This document shows positions 52,940 through 62,337 of a stretch of 64,000 nucleotides of DNA, piece after piece. How positions within the stretch are numbered: the first letter of the stretch is position 1; each line of letters begins with the position of its first letter. The translations under genes were made by a program, and so were the position numbers. Under the pieces are notes generated by a model. That model searched no databases, had not been told where the DNA came from, and was given only the letters and a program-made list of their open reading frames with translations. Source of the DNA: Prauserella flavalba (GTDB taxonomy: Bacteria; Actinomycetota; Actinomycetes; Mycobacteriales; Pseudonocardiaceae). The stretch spans positions 62,001 to 126,000 of the forward strand of contig NZ_MASU01000015.1 in NCBI RefSeq assembly GCF_003202235.1, read 5' to 3'.

Positions 52940-53690
52940 CAGCCCGCGCAGCCGTCGGGCGATGGTGGACGGCGGCGCGCTGCGGGAGCGGGCCACCCGG
53001 GAGGCCGCTCAGCCCCGTCGGCGCTGGTAGTGCGAACCGCCGGTGTGAGGTCGTCGTAGCGCAAGGGGATTCCAGTCGGGATGTTGAGTCCGGCGCCGAG
53101 TTCCAGTAGGGCACCAGGCGGGTGACCACGTCCCGGAGGCATTCGGTCAGCGGTACCTCGCCGTCCAGGTCCGCGTAGCGTGGGTCCCGTTCTGGTCGAA
53201 CTCGCCGTCCCGCTCGACCGGGGGCGGCGGCAACCGGTCGAGCAGCGTGCGCATGCGGGAGCCGAGATCGTTGGTCAGTGCGCGTTGCTCGGGCCCAGGA
53301 GTCGGATCCGTTGTCGTCTCCGGCTTGAGCGGCGGCGACGAGCTCGGCGAGCGACTTCTCCTGCATCGGTGGTGGTCGGCTGGCCTGCGCTGCGGTGGCT
53401 GGGTAGGACGCTCCGCCGTCGCGAGTCCGCCGCCGCGTCGCCCGCCGACACCGACACGCAGGATCTTCCCGGCGATCGCCGACCGTGACCGCGTGGGCCT
53501 GGTAGGCACATCGTCGTCACAGCCGAACACGGCTGTTCCTTCCACTGTGGATAGTCGCCGATCGCGCCCCCGCGAAGGAAGCACCTCGCGGCGTGTGTCG
53601 CACGCGGTTCAGGGAGCAGCTGCGCCAGCGGGTGATCACGGCTGGAGGCTAGACTCGCTTGCGTGGGTGTGCGCTGGAAAGCCGGGACAC
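52940..53690. other. Degenerate region with sigma-factor-like scraps
   Basis: No intact gene in 750 bp. On the minus strand, 53366-53300 reads MQEKSLAELVAAAQAGDD (like region 1/2 entry of ECF-type sigma factors) and, in another frame, 53284-53219 reads LTNDLGSRMRTLLDRLPP, like the region before sigma-4 (usually RLPPxxREVLxLR). Together they may be a sigma gene reduced by deletions. The rest of the region matches nothing I recognise. Confidence 0.35.
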
Positions 53691-53694
53691 CGCC

Positions 53695-54321
53695 ATGCGC
53701 GTGATCGCTCGGGACGGTGAGCACGAGATCGAGATCCAACGGTCCCGGTTTCGGTGCGTCGTGGCACGGATCACCGACCTCGAGGCAGCGGCCGCAATGA
53801 TCGCTCGGGTCCGGAAGGCGGGGCCCGGCGCCAATCATCACTGCACCGCGCTGCGGATCGGCGATCCCGGCTCGGGCAGGCTGATCGCACGCGGCAACGA
53901 CGACGGTGAGCCCGCCGGCACCGCGGGGCTCCCCATGCTGGAGGTGCTGGCCCGCCGCGAGCTGACCGACGTGGTCGCCGTCGTGTCGCGCTGGTTCGGT
54001 GGCGTCAAGCTCGGGGCGGGAGGTCTCGTTCGGGCCTACTCCGGAGCGCTGGCCGAGACGCTGGACCTCGTCGGCCAGTTGCGGCGGGTCCGCCATCGCG
54101 AGCTGCTGGTCGCCGTGCCGCACGACCGTGCCGGGCGGCTCGAACACGACCTGCGCAACTCGCCGTACCTGCTGTGCGACGTCGAGTACGGCGCGGACGT
54201 CACGCTCACCGTGGCCGTCACCGACGCCGACGTCAACGCCTTCGAGCACTGGCTGGCCGAACGTTCCGGCGGCGAGGTCGAGGCGGTGGACACGGGACCG
54301 CGCGACCTCTACCTGCCCTGA
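53695..54321 (+). CDS. YigZ / IMPACT family protein
   Basis: 208 residues of the UPF0029 (IMPACT) family. The N-terminal domain has the signature GNDDGEPAGTAGLPMLEVL and SRWFGGVKLGAGGLVRAYS; a C-terminal DUF1949-like domain follows. Bacterial members bind nucleic acids or ribosomal partners; precise function is unsettled. ATG at 53695 is used, giving the common MRVIARDGEHEIEIQRSRF start. A housekeeping gene standing alone between two scar regions, so the accessory block may be mosaic rather than one insertion. Confidence 0.9.
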   Translation: MRVIARDGEHEIEIQRSRFRCVVARITDLEAAAAMIARVRKAGPGANHHCTALRIGDPGSGRLIARGNDDGEPAGTAGLPMLEVLARRELTDVVAVVSRWFGGVKLGAGGLVRAYSGALAETLDLVGQLRRVRHRELLVAVPHDRAGRLEHDLRNSPYLLCDVEYGADVTLTVAVTDADVNAFEHWLAERSGGEVEAVDTGPRDLYLP

Positions 54322-54900
54322 GCGCCCCGCCGGGTCCCGTCGCACTAAGGCCGCCCGCGCCGAGCAGCCCGCCGCGACGACGAACGGCAGGTCGCGGCGC
54401 CGGAACCACCGGCCTCGCGACCCACACCATACGGAGGCCGATCCCCACGGCGGCGAGCACGCGCGGAGCCGCCACAAACACCCTCGGCGCAACTCTGTGG
54501 CCGCGCCGATGACCAGTACGGCAAGGACCAGGACGCCCACGTCCACGCGCATCCTGCTTTCCCCACGGTGCTCATCATGGCGATCAGACAACGGCCAATT
54601 CCAGTCGCGCTCCCGTGTCGCCGCCGATTTCCAGTGTTTGCGTCGTGGCTTGCATCGAAGTCGCGAACCAATGTGTTCCACGGCGTCCTCGAACACGGTC
54701 ACGAGTGGCCGATGAGACCAGTCGTAGGGCTCGTCGTGCGCGAGGAGATCATGTCGGCGTAGAAGTCCACCACGTACTGGAAGCAGAACGCCGCTCGCCG
54801 AAGACGATCCGGTCCGTCACCAACCACACGGAATCCCTATCGTTCGGCTCACGCCGCACGCGCCCCCGCCAGCAGGAGATACAGCACCGCGCCTCCCGGC
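54322..54900. other. Unassigned 579-bp region
   Basis: No gene is recognised. On the minus strand a short frame ending at 54699 reads RRAAFCFQYVVDFYADMISS and looks protein-like but is only about 45 codons and matches nothing I know. Another minus frame starting near 54552 (MRVDVGVLVLAVLVIGAATE) could be one membrane helix, followed by a frame break. Either may be decayed genes. Confidence 0.4.
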
Positions 54901-55683
54901 TCACCGGCAGTCGAGCGTGAGGTCGCCGAGGTGGGTGAACCGTGCGGTGATCGACGAGCCCGTTCGAGCGGGTACGGCGTCGGTCAGGCCGCCGGTCAGC
55001 ACGATCCAGCCCGGTTCGAGGGCGATACCCCGCTCCCACAGGGAGTTCGCCGCGAGTGCGAGCGCCTCCGCGGGGTGGCCCTGGACCGCCGCGCCGGTCG
55101 CCGTATCGGCGACCTCGCCGTCGACGTCGAGGACGCAGCCTTCCAGGTCGAGGGCCAGCTCCTCGGGGCGGCACACGTGCGCGCCGACGACGAACCGCGC
55201 GGACGAGGCGTTGTCGGCGACCACGTCGGGAAGGGCGAACTTGTAGTCGACATATCGGCTGTCGATGACTTCCAGGCCTGCGCGGACCTCGGCGACGGCC
55301 TCCAGCGCCTGTCCGGCCGTCACGCCGGGGCCGGAGAGCCGCCGGCCGAGCACGAACACGATCTCGGGCTCGACCCTGGGGTGGATCAGCGTGGTCGTGT
55401 CGAGGGGCAGTCCGGGGCCGAGTGACATCCGGTCGGTGAGCCATGCGGTCAGGGGCGAGTCGATGTTCATGCGCCGCTGCTTCGCGCGGGAGGTGAGGCC
55501 GAGCTTGACTCCGGCGACCCGCTCACCGTTCGCCGTCTTGTGGCCCACGAGCCGGTGCTGGACCTGGTATGCCGTGTCCAGATCGAGTTCCGGCCATTCG
55601 GCGGTGAGGGGTGGCCGGTCGGTGCGTGCTCGCTCGGCTTCGGCGAGAACCTGTGCGGCGTGGTCGACGGTCCAGTGTGTCAA
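54901..55683 (-). CDS. nbaG: 4-oxalocrotonate decarboxylase / oxopentenoate hydratase family
   Basis: 260 residues of the FAH-like decarboxylase/hydratase group: GVKLGLTSRAKQRRMNIDSP, RVEPEIVFVLGRRL (metal glutamates), RAGLEVIDSRYVDYKF, DVVADNASSARFVVG. The TTG start at 55683 overlaps the previous stop (TTGA). As the last gene of the kynurenine operon it should decarboxylate 4-oxalocrotonate from aminomuconate deamination (NbaG/AmnE role); the near-identical fold of hydratases means a hydratase role cannot be excluded. Paralogue of the gene at 47826. Confidence 0.83.
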   Translation of the reverse strand: MTHWTVDHAAQVLAEAERARTDRPPLTAEWPELDLDTAYQVQHRLVGHKTANGERVAGVKLGLTSRAKQRRMNIDSPLTAWLTDRMSLGPGLPLDTTTLIHPRVEPEIVFVLGRRLSGPGVTAGQALEAVAEVRAGLEVIDSRYVDYKFALPDVVADNASSARFVVGAHVCRPEELALDLEGCVLDVDGEVADTATGAAVQGHPAEALALAANSLWERGIALEPGWIVLTGGLTDAVPARTGSSITARFTHLGDLTLDCR

Positions 55684-56396
55684 CGGCTGAGTCCTTTCAA
55701 CTCCGCGAGGACGACCGGCCACGCGGTGCTGCTGGGGTCGATGGGTTCGAAGTGCTGGATTCCCGGCAGGACGACGAGGCGTGCCCCGGGGTGCGCGGCG
55801 GCGTAGGAGCGGCTCTGCGCGACCGGCACCAGGGTGTCGTCGCGGCCGTGCACCAGCACGACCGGGCAGGGCGGTGCGTCGAGCAGCCGCGGGTCGAGGT
55901 CCGGACGGGCCGAGGGCGCGCCGCCGAGGAAGTCGGCGACCGCGCCGTCGTCCAGGTGTGCCTCGTGTGCCGCCGCCAGATCCGCCACCGGCGCGAGGGC
56001 GATCACGCCGAGCAGTCCGCGTGGCGGGTACGTGGACGCGGCCCACAGCGCGAGGTGACCACCGGCGGAATGTCCCATGAGGACGACCCCGTTGGCGGGG
56101 AGCCGTTCCGGCAGCACCGACAGCGCGGTGCGGATGTCGGCCACGGTCTGGCCGGGGTTTCCGGCCACGCGGCGGTATTCGGATGCGGCGACCGGCCAGC
56201 CCGCGTCCCGCAACGCCCGGCACAGCACGCGGATGTGCGTCCGGTCGTGCTCCGCGCGCCAGAACCCGCCGTGGACGAGCACGATCAGTGGCTTCCCGGT
56301 CGTCACCGGCAGCCACACGTCCGCGACCTGTCCTCCGTAACGCAGCTCCTCGTCGGGCTCCGGCGCCGGCCGCGTCAGGATCGAGCGGCCCATCAC
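55680..56396 (-). CDS. Alpha/beta hydrolase, probable kynurenine formamidase
   Basis: 238-residue esterase/lipase-like protein with VHGGFWRAEHD (the HGG[FY]W motif of animal/yeast-type formylkynurenine formamidase), nucleophile in LMGHSAGGHLALW, acid in HGRDDTLVPV and histidine in GIQHFEPID. In an operon with tryptophan dioxygenase and kynureninase but no metal-type KynB, it most likely hydrolyses N-formylkynurenine. Overlaps ACMSD by 4 bp and the decarboxylase by 4 bp. The function is by motif and context. Confidence 0.8.
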   Translation of the reverse strand: MMGRSILTRPAPEPDEELRYGGQVADVWLPVTTGKPLIVLVHGGFWRAEHDRTHIRVLCRALRDAGWPVAASEYRRVAGNPGQTVADIRTALSVLPERLPANGVVLMGHSAGGHLALWAASTYPPRGLLGVIALAPVADLAAAHEAHLDDGAVADFLGGAPSARPDLDPRLLDAPPCPVVLVHGRDDTLVPVAQSRSYAAAHPGARLVVLPGIQHFEPIDPSSTAWPVVLAELKGLSR

Positions 56397-57376
56397 GCTC
56401 GACCGAGGAACCTGAGCGCGTTGCCCGACAGGAGCTTCTCCCGCTGCTCGCCGGTGAGGAACCCGGCATCGTGCACCACCCGCCCCACCGGCCGTTCGCC
56501 GAGCGGGTACGGGTAGTCGCTGCCGACGAGCACCTGGTCCTCGCCGAGGGTGTCCACCAGCAGCCGCAGCGCCGCCGGGTCGAACACCACCGAGTCGGCG
56601 AAGAACCGGTGCGTGTACTCACTCGGCGGACGCTCGGAACGTCCTCGCACGAGATCGCCCCTGCGGTGCCAGGCATTGTCGGCGCGGCCGAGCCAGAACG
56701 GGAAGCTCCCGGCACCGTGGGCGAAGCACAGCCGCAGCGTGTCAGGGACCCGGTCGAAGACGCCGCCGAGGATCAGCGCGAGCACCGACAAGTGCGTCTC
56801 GGCAGGCATCCCCGTCAGCCACCGCGCCATCCAGCGGTCCAGCCGGGCCCCGCCGGGCATGTCCCAGGGGTGCACGAACACCGGCGCCCCTACCGCGGCG
56901 CAGTGCTGGAGGAACGTGACGATGCCCGCGTCGTCGAGGTCCTTCTCGCCCACGTGGTTGCCGATCTCGACCCCCGCGTGCCCGGCCGCCAGGCACCGGT
57001 CCACCTCCTCACACGCCGCGTCCGGGTCCTGCAGCGGCACCTGGCAGAACGGGAGAAACCGGTCGTGCCCGGCCAGTGTCTCCAACGTGACGTCGTTGAG
57101 GACACGGGCCGCCTTGACCGCCTCGGCGGCAGGCCGGTCGTAGCCGAAGAACACCGGCGTGGGGGAGACGACCTGCAGGCTCACCCCGTCGTCGTCCATG
57201 TCGGCGAGCCGGGTCGCGGGGTCCCAGGCCTGCGGCCCGACGGGGCGGAACTCCGTTTGCCCGACCATGATCATCGCGTCGCGTTCGGAGTCGATCCGCA
57301 GCCACGGCCAGCCCGCCCCGAGGTCGGGCCAGCCGTGGGGCACCAGGTGGGTGTGGATGTCGACGAGGTCGGTCAT
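56393..57376 (-). CDS. nbaD: 2-amino-3-carboxymuconate-6-semialdehyde decarboxylase (ACMSD)
   Basis: 327-residue zinc decarboxylase: DIHTHLVPHGWPDL (H8, H10), PVFVHPWDMPGGARL, CFAHGAGSFPF, VLVGSDYPYPLGE. The WPDL and WRxI-like LRIDSE text and PFCQVPLQDP are ACMSD-specific features. It turns the unstable ring-fission product into aminomuconate semialdehyde, directing carbon away from quinolinate. 6 bp after the 3-HAO stop. Compare the ACMSD-like enzyme at 43171. Confidence 0.93.
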   Translation of the reverse strand: MTDLVDIHTHLVPHGWPDLGAGWPWLRIDSERDAMIMVGQTEFRPVGPQAWDPATRLADMDDDGVSLQVVSPTPVFFGYDRPAAEAVKAARVLNDVTLETLAGHDRFLPFCQVPLQDPDAACEEVDRCLAAGHAGVEIGNHVGEKDLDDAGIVTFLQHCAAVGAPVFVHPWDMPGGARLDRWMARWLTGMPAETHLSVLALILGGVFDRVPDTLRLCFAHGAGSFPFWLGRADNAWHRRGDLVRGRSERPPSEYTHRFFADSVVFDPAALRLLVDTLGEDQVLVGSDYPYPLGERPVGRVVHDAGFLTGEQREKLLSGNALRFLGRA

Positions 57377-57382
57377 CCCCGG

Positions 57383-57907
57383 CTAGCCCTTCCCCGGGTG
57401 CAGGGTGCCGCAGGCCTCGCACGTGCGGGCCCGCTCGTCGGCGTAGAACTTCGCGAACACCGGCGGCAGGTCGGCCACGATGTCGCGGACCTGCAGCTCG
57501 ACCTCGTGCAGCAGCGCGGAGCACTCCGGGCAGTACCACTGGAACTTCTCCAGCGTGCCCTCCTCCCGGACCCGTTCGATGACCACGCCGATCGAGCCGG
57601 GTTCGGGCCGCTGCGGGGAGTGGGGGAGGTTGCCGGGCAGCAGCCACATCTCGCCCTCGCGAACGTGCACCGACCGCACTCCGTCGTCGGTGACGACGTC
57701 GACGTGCATGTTGCCCTTGACCTGGTAGAAGTACTCCTCGTACGAGTCGACGTGGAAGTCGGTGCGCTGGTTGGGGCCGCCCACCACCTGCACGATGAAG
57801 TCCTTCCCGGCCGGGAACATCTGCTTGTTGTTCACGGGCGGGCGCAGCTGGTCCTCGTTCTCCTTGAGCCAGCCGGAAAAGTCGATCGGCTCGGGGAAGC
57901 TGGTCAT
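57383..57907 (-). CDS. nbaC: 3-hydroxyanthranilate 3,4-dioxygenase
   Basis: 174-residue cupin extradiol dioxygenase. Iron ligands H52, E58 and H96 with R48 ([34 protein letters not shown]) line up with the known enzyme. The second rubredoxin-like site is intact: CPEC (C126, C129) and CEAC (C163, C166). ATG overlaps the RidA stop by 4 bp. Opens 3-hydroxyanthranilate to ACMS. Confidence 0.95.
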   Translation of the reverse strand: MTSFPEPIDFSGWLKENEDQLRPPVNNKQMFPAGKDFIVQVVGGPNQRTDFHVDSYEEYFYQVKGNMHVDVVTDDGVRSVHVREGEMWLLPGNLPHSPQRPEPGSIGVVIERVREEGTLEKFQWYCPECSALLHEVELQVRDIVADLPPVFAKFYADERARTCEACGTLHPGKG

Positions 57908-58329
57908 CGTTCGTCCTCCTCGGGGATCCGTGCGATGGCGGAGATCTCGATCAGCAGGTGCGGGTGGGGAAGCTGGTGCACGGCCACCGTGGTGCGGGCC
58001 GGGCCCTCCTCGTCGAAGAACTGGCCGTAGACCTCGTTGTAGCCGCCGAAGTCGTTCATCGACACCAGGTACGTCGTCACCGACACCAGGTCGCCGAGGC
58101 CGGCGCCCACTTCGGCGAGGATGTCGCGGATGTTCTCCAGCACCGCCCGGGTCTGTACCCGGATGTCGAGGGTGGTGGTGCCCAGCTCGTCGACACTCGC
58201 GCCGGCGATGGTGTTGTCGGGCCTGCGGCTGCTGGTGCCGGACACGTAGGCGAACCCGCCGGACACCTTGACGTGGGGGAACCTGCCGCGTGGTGTCGCC
58301 TTGCCCGTGACGGTTCTGGCCTGGCTCAC
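57904..58329 (-). CDS. nbaF: RidA family protein, 2-aminomuconate deaminase
   Basis: 141 residues of the YjgF/RidA trimer fold: [57 protein letters not shown] (active arginine) and [13 protein letters not shown] start overlaps the ALDH stop by 4 bp. Placed between aminomuconate semialdehyde dehydrogenase and 3-HAO, it is the deaminase releasing ammonia from 2-aminomuconate, as in nitrobenzoate/tryptophan degraders. Confidence 0.87.
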   Translation of the reverse strand: MSQARTVTGKATPRGRFPHVKVSGGFAYVSGTSSRRPDNTIAGASVDELGTTTLDIRVQTRAVLENIRDILAEVGAGLGDLVSVTTYLVSMNDFGGYNEVYGQFFDEEGPARTTVAVHQLPHPHLLIEISAIARIPEEDER

Positions 58330-59792
58330 GATCGTCCCTCCTGGAAGCCGACGCACACGTTGGTGGTCTCGGTGTAGAAGTCCAGCGAGCGGTGCCCGCC
58401 CTCGCGGCCGATCCCGGAGGCCTTCATCCCGCCGAAGGGGCTGCGCAGGTCGCGCAGGAACCACGTGTTGACCCACACCAGCCCCACGTCGAGAGCGGTT
58501 CCGGCGCGGTGCGCGCGGCCGACGTCGCGCGTCCAGACCGCGGCCGCCAGCCCGTAGTCGCTGTCGTTGGCGAGTGCGTAGGCCTCCTCCTCGTCGTCGA
58601 AGGGAGCCACGTGGCACACCGGCCCGAAGATCTCCTCCCGGTTCGTCCGCGCGCCGGGTGGGAGCCCGGTGAGCACGGTGGGCTGAACGTAGGCGCCGCC
58701 GTCGCGTTCGTCGCCGAACACGGGCAGGCCACCACCGGTGTGCACCGTGGCGCCCTCGGTCTTCGCCAGCTCGTAGTAGCCCAGCACCTTGTCGCGGTGG
58801 GCGCGCGAGATGAGCGGCATGGTGGTCACGCCGTCGTCGGCGGGCAGGCCGAACCGCAGCTCGGAGGCGTGCGCGGTGAGCCGCTCGGTGAACTCCTCGA
58901 ACACCGGCCGTTGCACGTAGAGCCGTTCGGTGCACAGGCACACCTGTCCGCCGTTGGTGAACGACGACCGCGCGCTGCCCGCCACGGCGGCGTCCAGGTC
59001 GGCGTCGGCGAACACGAGGCCCGCGTTCTTGCCGCCCAGCTCGAACGACACCGCCTTCACGCCGTCGGCGGCCGCCTTCATGATCGTGCTGCCCGTGCCG
59101 GACTCGCCCGTGAAGGTGATCGCGTCGACGCCGGGGTGGGTGGTGAGGAACTCGCCCGCGGAGTCCGGACCGAACCCGTGCACGACGTTGTAGACGCCCC
59201 GCGGCACCCCGGCAGCGGTCATGATCTCCGCGAGCAGGGCCGCCGATGACGGGGTTTCCTCCGACGGCTTGACCACCACCGCGTTGCCGCAGGCCAGCGC
59301 CGGAGCGACCTTCCAGGTCAGCAGCAGGAACGGCAGGTTCCACGGCACGATCACGGCGACCACGCCGACGGGCTTGCGCACGGCGTAGTTGAGCGCCTTC
59401 CCGCCACCCGGCGCCGGGGTGAGGAACGATTCGCCGGCGGCGGTGCTCACCAGGTCGGCGAACGCCCGGAAGTTCGCCGCCCCACGGGGAATGTCGAGGG
59501 TGCGGGCCTGGCTCACCGGTTTGCCGGTGTCCGACACCTCGGCCATGACCAGGTCGTCGAAACGTCGCTCGATCTCGTCGGCGACCCGGCGCAGGACGGC
59601 CGCACGGTCCAGCTCGGTGGTGCGGCCCCACGGGCCGCGCAGGGCGGCCCTGGCGGCGGCCACCGCGGCGTCGACATCGGCGCGGCCGGCTTCGGCGACC
59701 TCGCCCAGGACCTTCCCGGTGACCGGGCTGGTGTTGGCGAAGGTGCGGGCGGAGCCGGTGAACTCGCCGTCGATGTGGTTGCGGACGATCAC
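58326..59792 (-). CDS. nbaE: 2-aminomuconate-6-semialdehyde dehydrogenase
   Basis: 488-residue NAD aldehyde dehydrogenase: [29 protein letters not shown], the glutamate in [13 protein letters not shown], cysteine in [14 protein letters not shown] and [16 protein letters not shown]. The GQVCLCTER form is that of hydroxymuconic/aminomuconic semialdehyde dehydrogenases (ALDH8/AmnC). GTG at 59792 overlaps the KMO stop by 4 bp. Oxidises the ACMSD product. Confidence 0.92.
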   Translation of the reverse strand: MIVRNHIDGEFTGSARTFANTSPVTGKVLGEVAEAGRADVDAAVAAARAALRGPWGRTTELDRAAVLRRVADEIERRFDDLVMAEVSDTGKPVSQARTLDIPRGAANFRAFADLVSTAAGESFLTPAPGGGKALNYAVRKPVGVVAVIVPWNLPFLLLTWKVAPALACGNAVVVKPSEETPSSAALLAEIMTAAGVPRGVYNVVHGFGPDSAGEFLTTHPGVDAITFTGESGTGSTIMKAAADGVKAVSFELGGKNAGLVFADADLDAAVAGSARSSFTNGGQVCLCTERLYVQRPVFEEFTERLTAHASELRFGLPADDGVTTMPLISRAHRDKVLGYYELAKTEGATVHTGGGLPVFGDERDGGAYVQPTVLTGLPPGARTNREEIFGPVCHVAPFDDEEEAYALANDSDYGLAAAVWTRDVGRAHRAGTALDVGLVWVNTWFLRDLRSPFGGMKASGIGREGGHRSLDFYTETTNVCVGFQEGRS

Positions 59793-61096
59793 GGCTTCCT
59801 CCTCGCCTTGACGATTCCCCCCGCGATCGCCGCGGAGAGCCCGAGCCCCGCCGCCGCGAGTGCGCGGTGCTGGGCACGGACGCGCCGCCGGACGCGGTCG
59901 TAGGGGGTGGTGGAGAACGACACCAGCTCGTACCGCGAGACGTAGTGCCCTGGCGCCAGGCGTTCGAGCGCGTGCTCGACGCGCTTGCCGAGCCGGAACA
60001 GGGGAGAGGCCACCTTGTCGCGCATCTCGACGAAGTTCGCCAGCGCCATCTGGGCGATCGCCTCGGTGTCGGCGCGCCGCGAGGACTCGAACAGCGGCAG
60101 TGCCCGCGCCCAGTCGCCGCCGGCGCGGTCCAGGCACCGGCCGAGCACCACGACGTCCTCGAAGGCGCAGTTCGCGCCCTGCCCGTAGAAGGGCACGATC
60201 GCGTGGGCGGCGTCGCCCACGAGGCAGACCCGCCCGTACTGCCACGGCGCGCATCGCACGGTGCCGAGCAGGCCGACCGGGTTGTGCTGGTAGTCGTCCA
60301 CCAGCCCGGGAGCCAGTGGCGGCACGTCGGGGTAGTGCTCGGCGAAGAACCGCTCGATCGCGGCCGGGCTGGATAGCGAGGCGAACGCGGACGTGCCGCT
60401 GGTGGGCCAGAACAGCGTGCAGGTGAACGATCTGTCGGGGTTCGGCAGCGCGATCATCATCGACCGCCCGCGCGGCCAGATGTGCAGTGCCCCGGGGTCG
60501 AGCGCGAACTCCCCTTCGCGGGGAGGGATCGTCAGCTCCTTGTAGCCGTAGTCGAGGAAGTCGAGCGTTTCGGTGGTCACGCCGTGCGCGACCAGCTGAC
60601 CGCGGACGGCGGAGCCGGCACCGTCGGCACCGAGGATCACGTCCGCTCGCGCGCGGATCTCGCCATCCGGCGTCTCGAACGTCAGCTCGCCGCTGACCGG
60701 GTCCAGTGCGGACAGCCGGTGCTCGAAACGGATCTCCACCGCGGGATCGGCGGCGTCCAGCAGGACGTTGTTGAGGGCACCCCGGCTGATCGAGTTGATC
60801 GCCCGCTCGCCGTCCGCGCTGTAGGGCTGGAAATCCAGCTCCCCGGCGACCGGGTGGATCATGCGCCCGCGCATCGGCAGCGCGTCGGCCAGCACCTGCT
60901 TGTCGAGTCCGACGCCGCGTAGCGCGCTCAGCCCGCGCTCGGACAGCGCCAGGTTGATCGAACGGCCCCGCTCGGCGGCGCCGCCACGAGGGTCGGGACG
61001 CCGTTCGTACAGGACGACGCGCTCGCCGCGCTGGGCGAGTACACACGCCAGCAGGCTGCCGGCGAGGCCGCCGCCGACGACGGCGATGTCGCTCAT
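59789..61096 (-). CDS. kmo: Kynurenine 3-monooxygenase with hydrophobic C-terminal tail
   Basis: 435-residue FAD hydroxylase: [19 protein letters not shown] (FAD), [12 protein letters not shown] (KMO-specific), [13 protein letters not shown] and [20 protein letters not shown] with FEDVVVL. The last ~35 residues ([17 protein letters not shown] flanked by RRRVR and KARRKP) look like a short membrane-binding helix, as in eukaryotic KMO. ATG overlaps the kynureninase stop by 4 bp. Makes 3-hydroxykynurenine with NADPH and oxygen. Confidence 0.94.
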   Translation of the reverse strand: MSDIAVVGGGLAGSLLACVLAQRGERVVLYERRPDPRGGAAERGRSINLALSERGLSALRGVGLDKQVLADALPMRGRMIHPVAGELDFQPYSADGERAINSISRGALNNVLLDAADPAVEIRFEHRLSALDPVSGELTFETPDGEIRARADVILGADGAGSAVRGQLVAHGVTTETLDFLDYGYKELTIPPREGEFALDPGALHIWPRGRSMMIALPNPDRSFTCTLFWPTSGTSAFASLSSPAAIERFFAEHYPDVPPLAPGLVDDYQHNPVGLLGTVRCAPWQYGRVCLVGDAAHAIVPFYGQGANCAFEDVVVLGRCLDRAGGDWARALPLFESSRRADTEAIAQMALANFVEMRDKVASPLFRLGKRVEHALERLAPGHYVSRYELVSFSTTPYDRVRRRVRAQHRALAAAGLGLSAAIAGGIVKARRKP

Positions 61097-62337
61097 GGTC
61101 GTCCTCCGATCACGGCCGCGAGCGCGGTCGCGGCCCGCCAGCAGTCGTGGTAGGTCGAGTACAGGGGGACCGGCGCGATCCGCACCACGTCCGGGTTGCG
61201 CACGTCGGCACAGACGCCGTGCTCGGTGCGCAGGCGCCGGGCGATCGTGGCGGCGTCGTCGACGCGCAGCGACAGCTGGCACCCGCGCCGCTCGGCCTCG
61301 CGCGGGGTGAGCAGGGTGACCGGCCGCGTCGCGAGAGTTTCCTCCAGCAGCATCTCCAGGTAGCCGGTGAGGCGGAGACTGCGCGCCCTGAGGGTGTCCA
61401 TGCCGATCTCGTCGAAGATCCGCAGCGAGGTGCGCACCGGGCTCATCGCCAGGATCGGCGGGTTGGAGATCTGCCAGGCCTCCACGGTGGACGGTGGGCG
61501 GGACACCGGTGCCATCTCGAAGCGGGTGGCCTCCTCGGTGCTCCACCAGCCCTCGAACCGCGGCAGCTCCGGGTTGTCGTGGTGCCGCTCGTGCACGAAC
61601 GCGCCCGCGACGGCTCCCGGGCCTGAGTTGAGGTACTTGTACGAGCACCAGGCCGCGAAGTCGGGGCCCCAGTCGTGCAGCCGCAGCGGCACGTTGCCCG
61701 CGGCGTGCGCGAGGTCCCAGCCCACGACGGCGCCTGCCGCGTGCCCCGCGGCGGTGATCGCGGGGATGTCCAGCAGCTCGCCGGTGAGGTAGTTGACCCC
61801 GCCGAGCAGCACCAGCGCGACCGTGTCGCCCTCGCGCGCGAGGAAGTCGAGCACCTCGCCGCCGTCGAGCCGGACCACCGTGGTGTCCGGGTCCAGGCCG
61901 TGGAAGCGGGCCTGGCTGCGCACGGCGTAGCTGTCGGAGGGGAACGCCGAGTCCTCGATGAGGATCTTCGTGCGCCGTCCGCGCGGCCGGTAGAACGACA
62001 CCATCAGCAGGTGCAGGTTCACCGTCAGCGAGTTCATGATCACGGTTTCGCTCGGCAGCGCCCCGACCAGCCGCGCCGCGGTCTCGGTCAGCAGCGAGTG
62101 GTAGGGCAGCCACGGCCGCCGCGCCTCCAGGTGTCCCTCCACGCCGAGCCGGGCCCAGTCGTCGAGGTCCTCCAGCAGTTCGGCCCGCACCGCGCGCGGC
62201 TGCAACCCCAGCGAGTTCCCGGCGAAGTAGGCCGTCTCGGGGTAGCCGCCGCCCTCGGCGGGCGGAACCGCGAAGCGGTCGCGGTAGCCGGGGTCGCCGA
62301 GGTCCAGCTCGCGGGCGCCTGCCTCCGTCGTGTCCAT
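61093..62337 (-). CDS. kynU: Kynureninase
   Basis: 414-residue PLP enzyme: YFAGNSLGLQPRAV, LTVNLHLLMVSFYRP, VGWDLAHAAGNVPLRLHDWG and CSYKYLNSGPGAVAGAFVHE with the Schiff-base lysine; WQISNPPILAM follows. Cleaves (hydroxy)kynurenine to (hydroxy)anthranilate and alanine. ATG shares one base with the TDO stop. Full length. Confidence 0.95.
   Translation of the reverse strand: MDTTEAGARELDLGDPGYRDRFAVPPAEGGGYPETAYFAGNSLGLQPRAVRAELLEDLDDWARLGVEGHLEARRPWLPYHSLLTETAARLVGALPSETVIMNSLTVNLHLLMVSFYRPRGRRTKILIEDSAFPSDSYAVRSQARFHGLDPDTTVVRLDGGEVLDFLAREGDTVALVLLGGVNYLTGELLDIPAITAAGHAAGAVVGWDLAHAAGNVPLRLHDWGPDFAAWCSYKYLNSGPGAVAGAFVHERHHDNPELPRFEGWWSTEEATRFEMAPVSRPPSTVEAWQISNPPILAMSPVRTSLRIFDEIGMDTLRARSLRLTGYLEMLLEETLATRPVTLLTPREAERRGCQLSLRVDDAATIARRLRTEHGVCADVRNPDVVRIAPVPLYSTYHDCWRAATALAAVIGGRP

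Noticed and set aside
53275-54702. 475-codon minus-strand open frame over the YigZ gene
   Set aside because: Antisense shadow; the plus strand carries a complete YigZ with all signatures.
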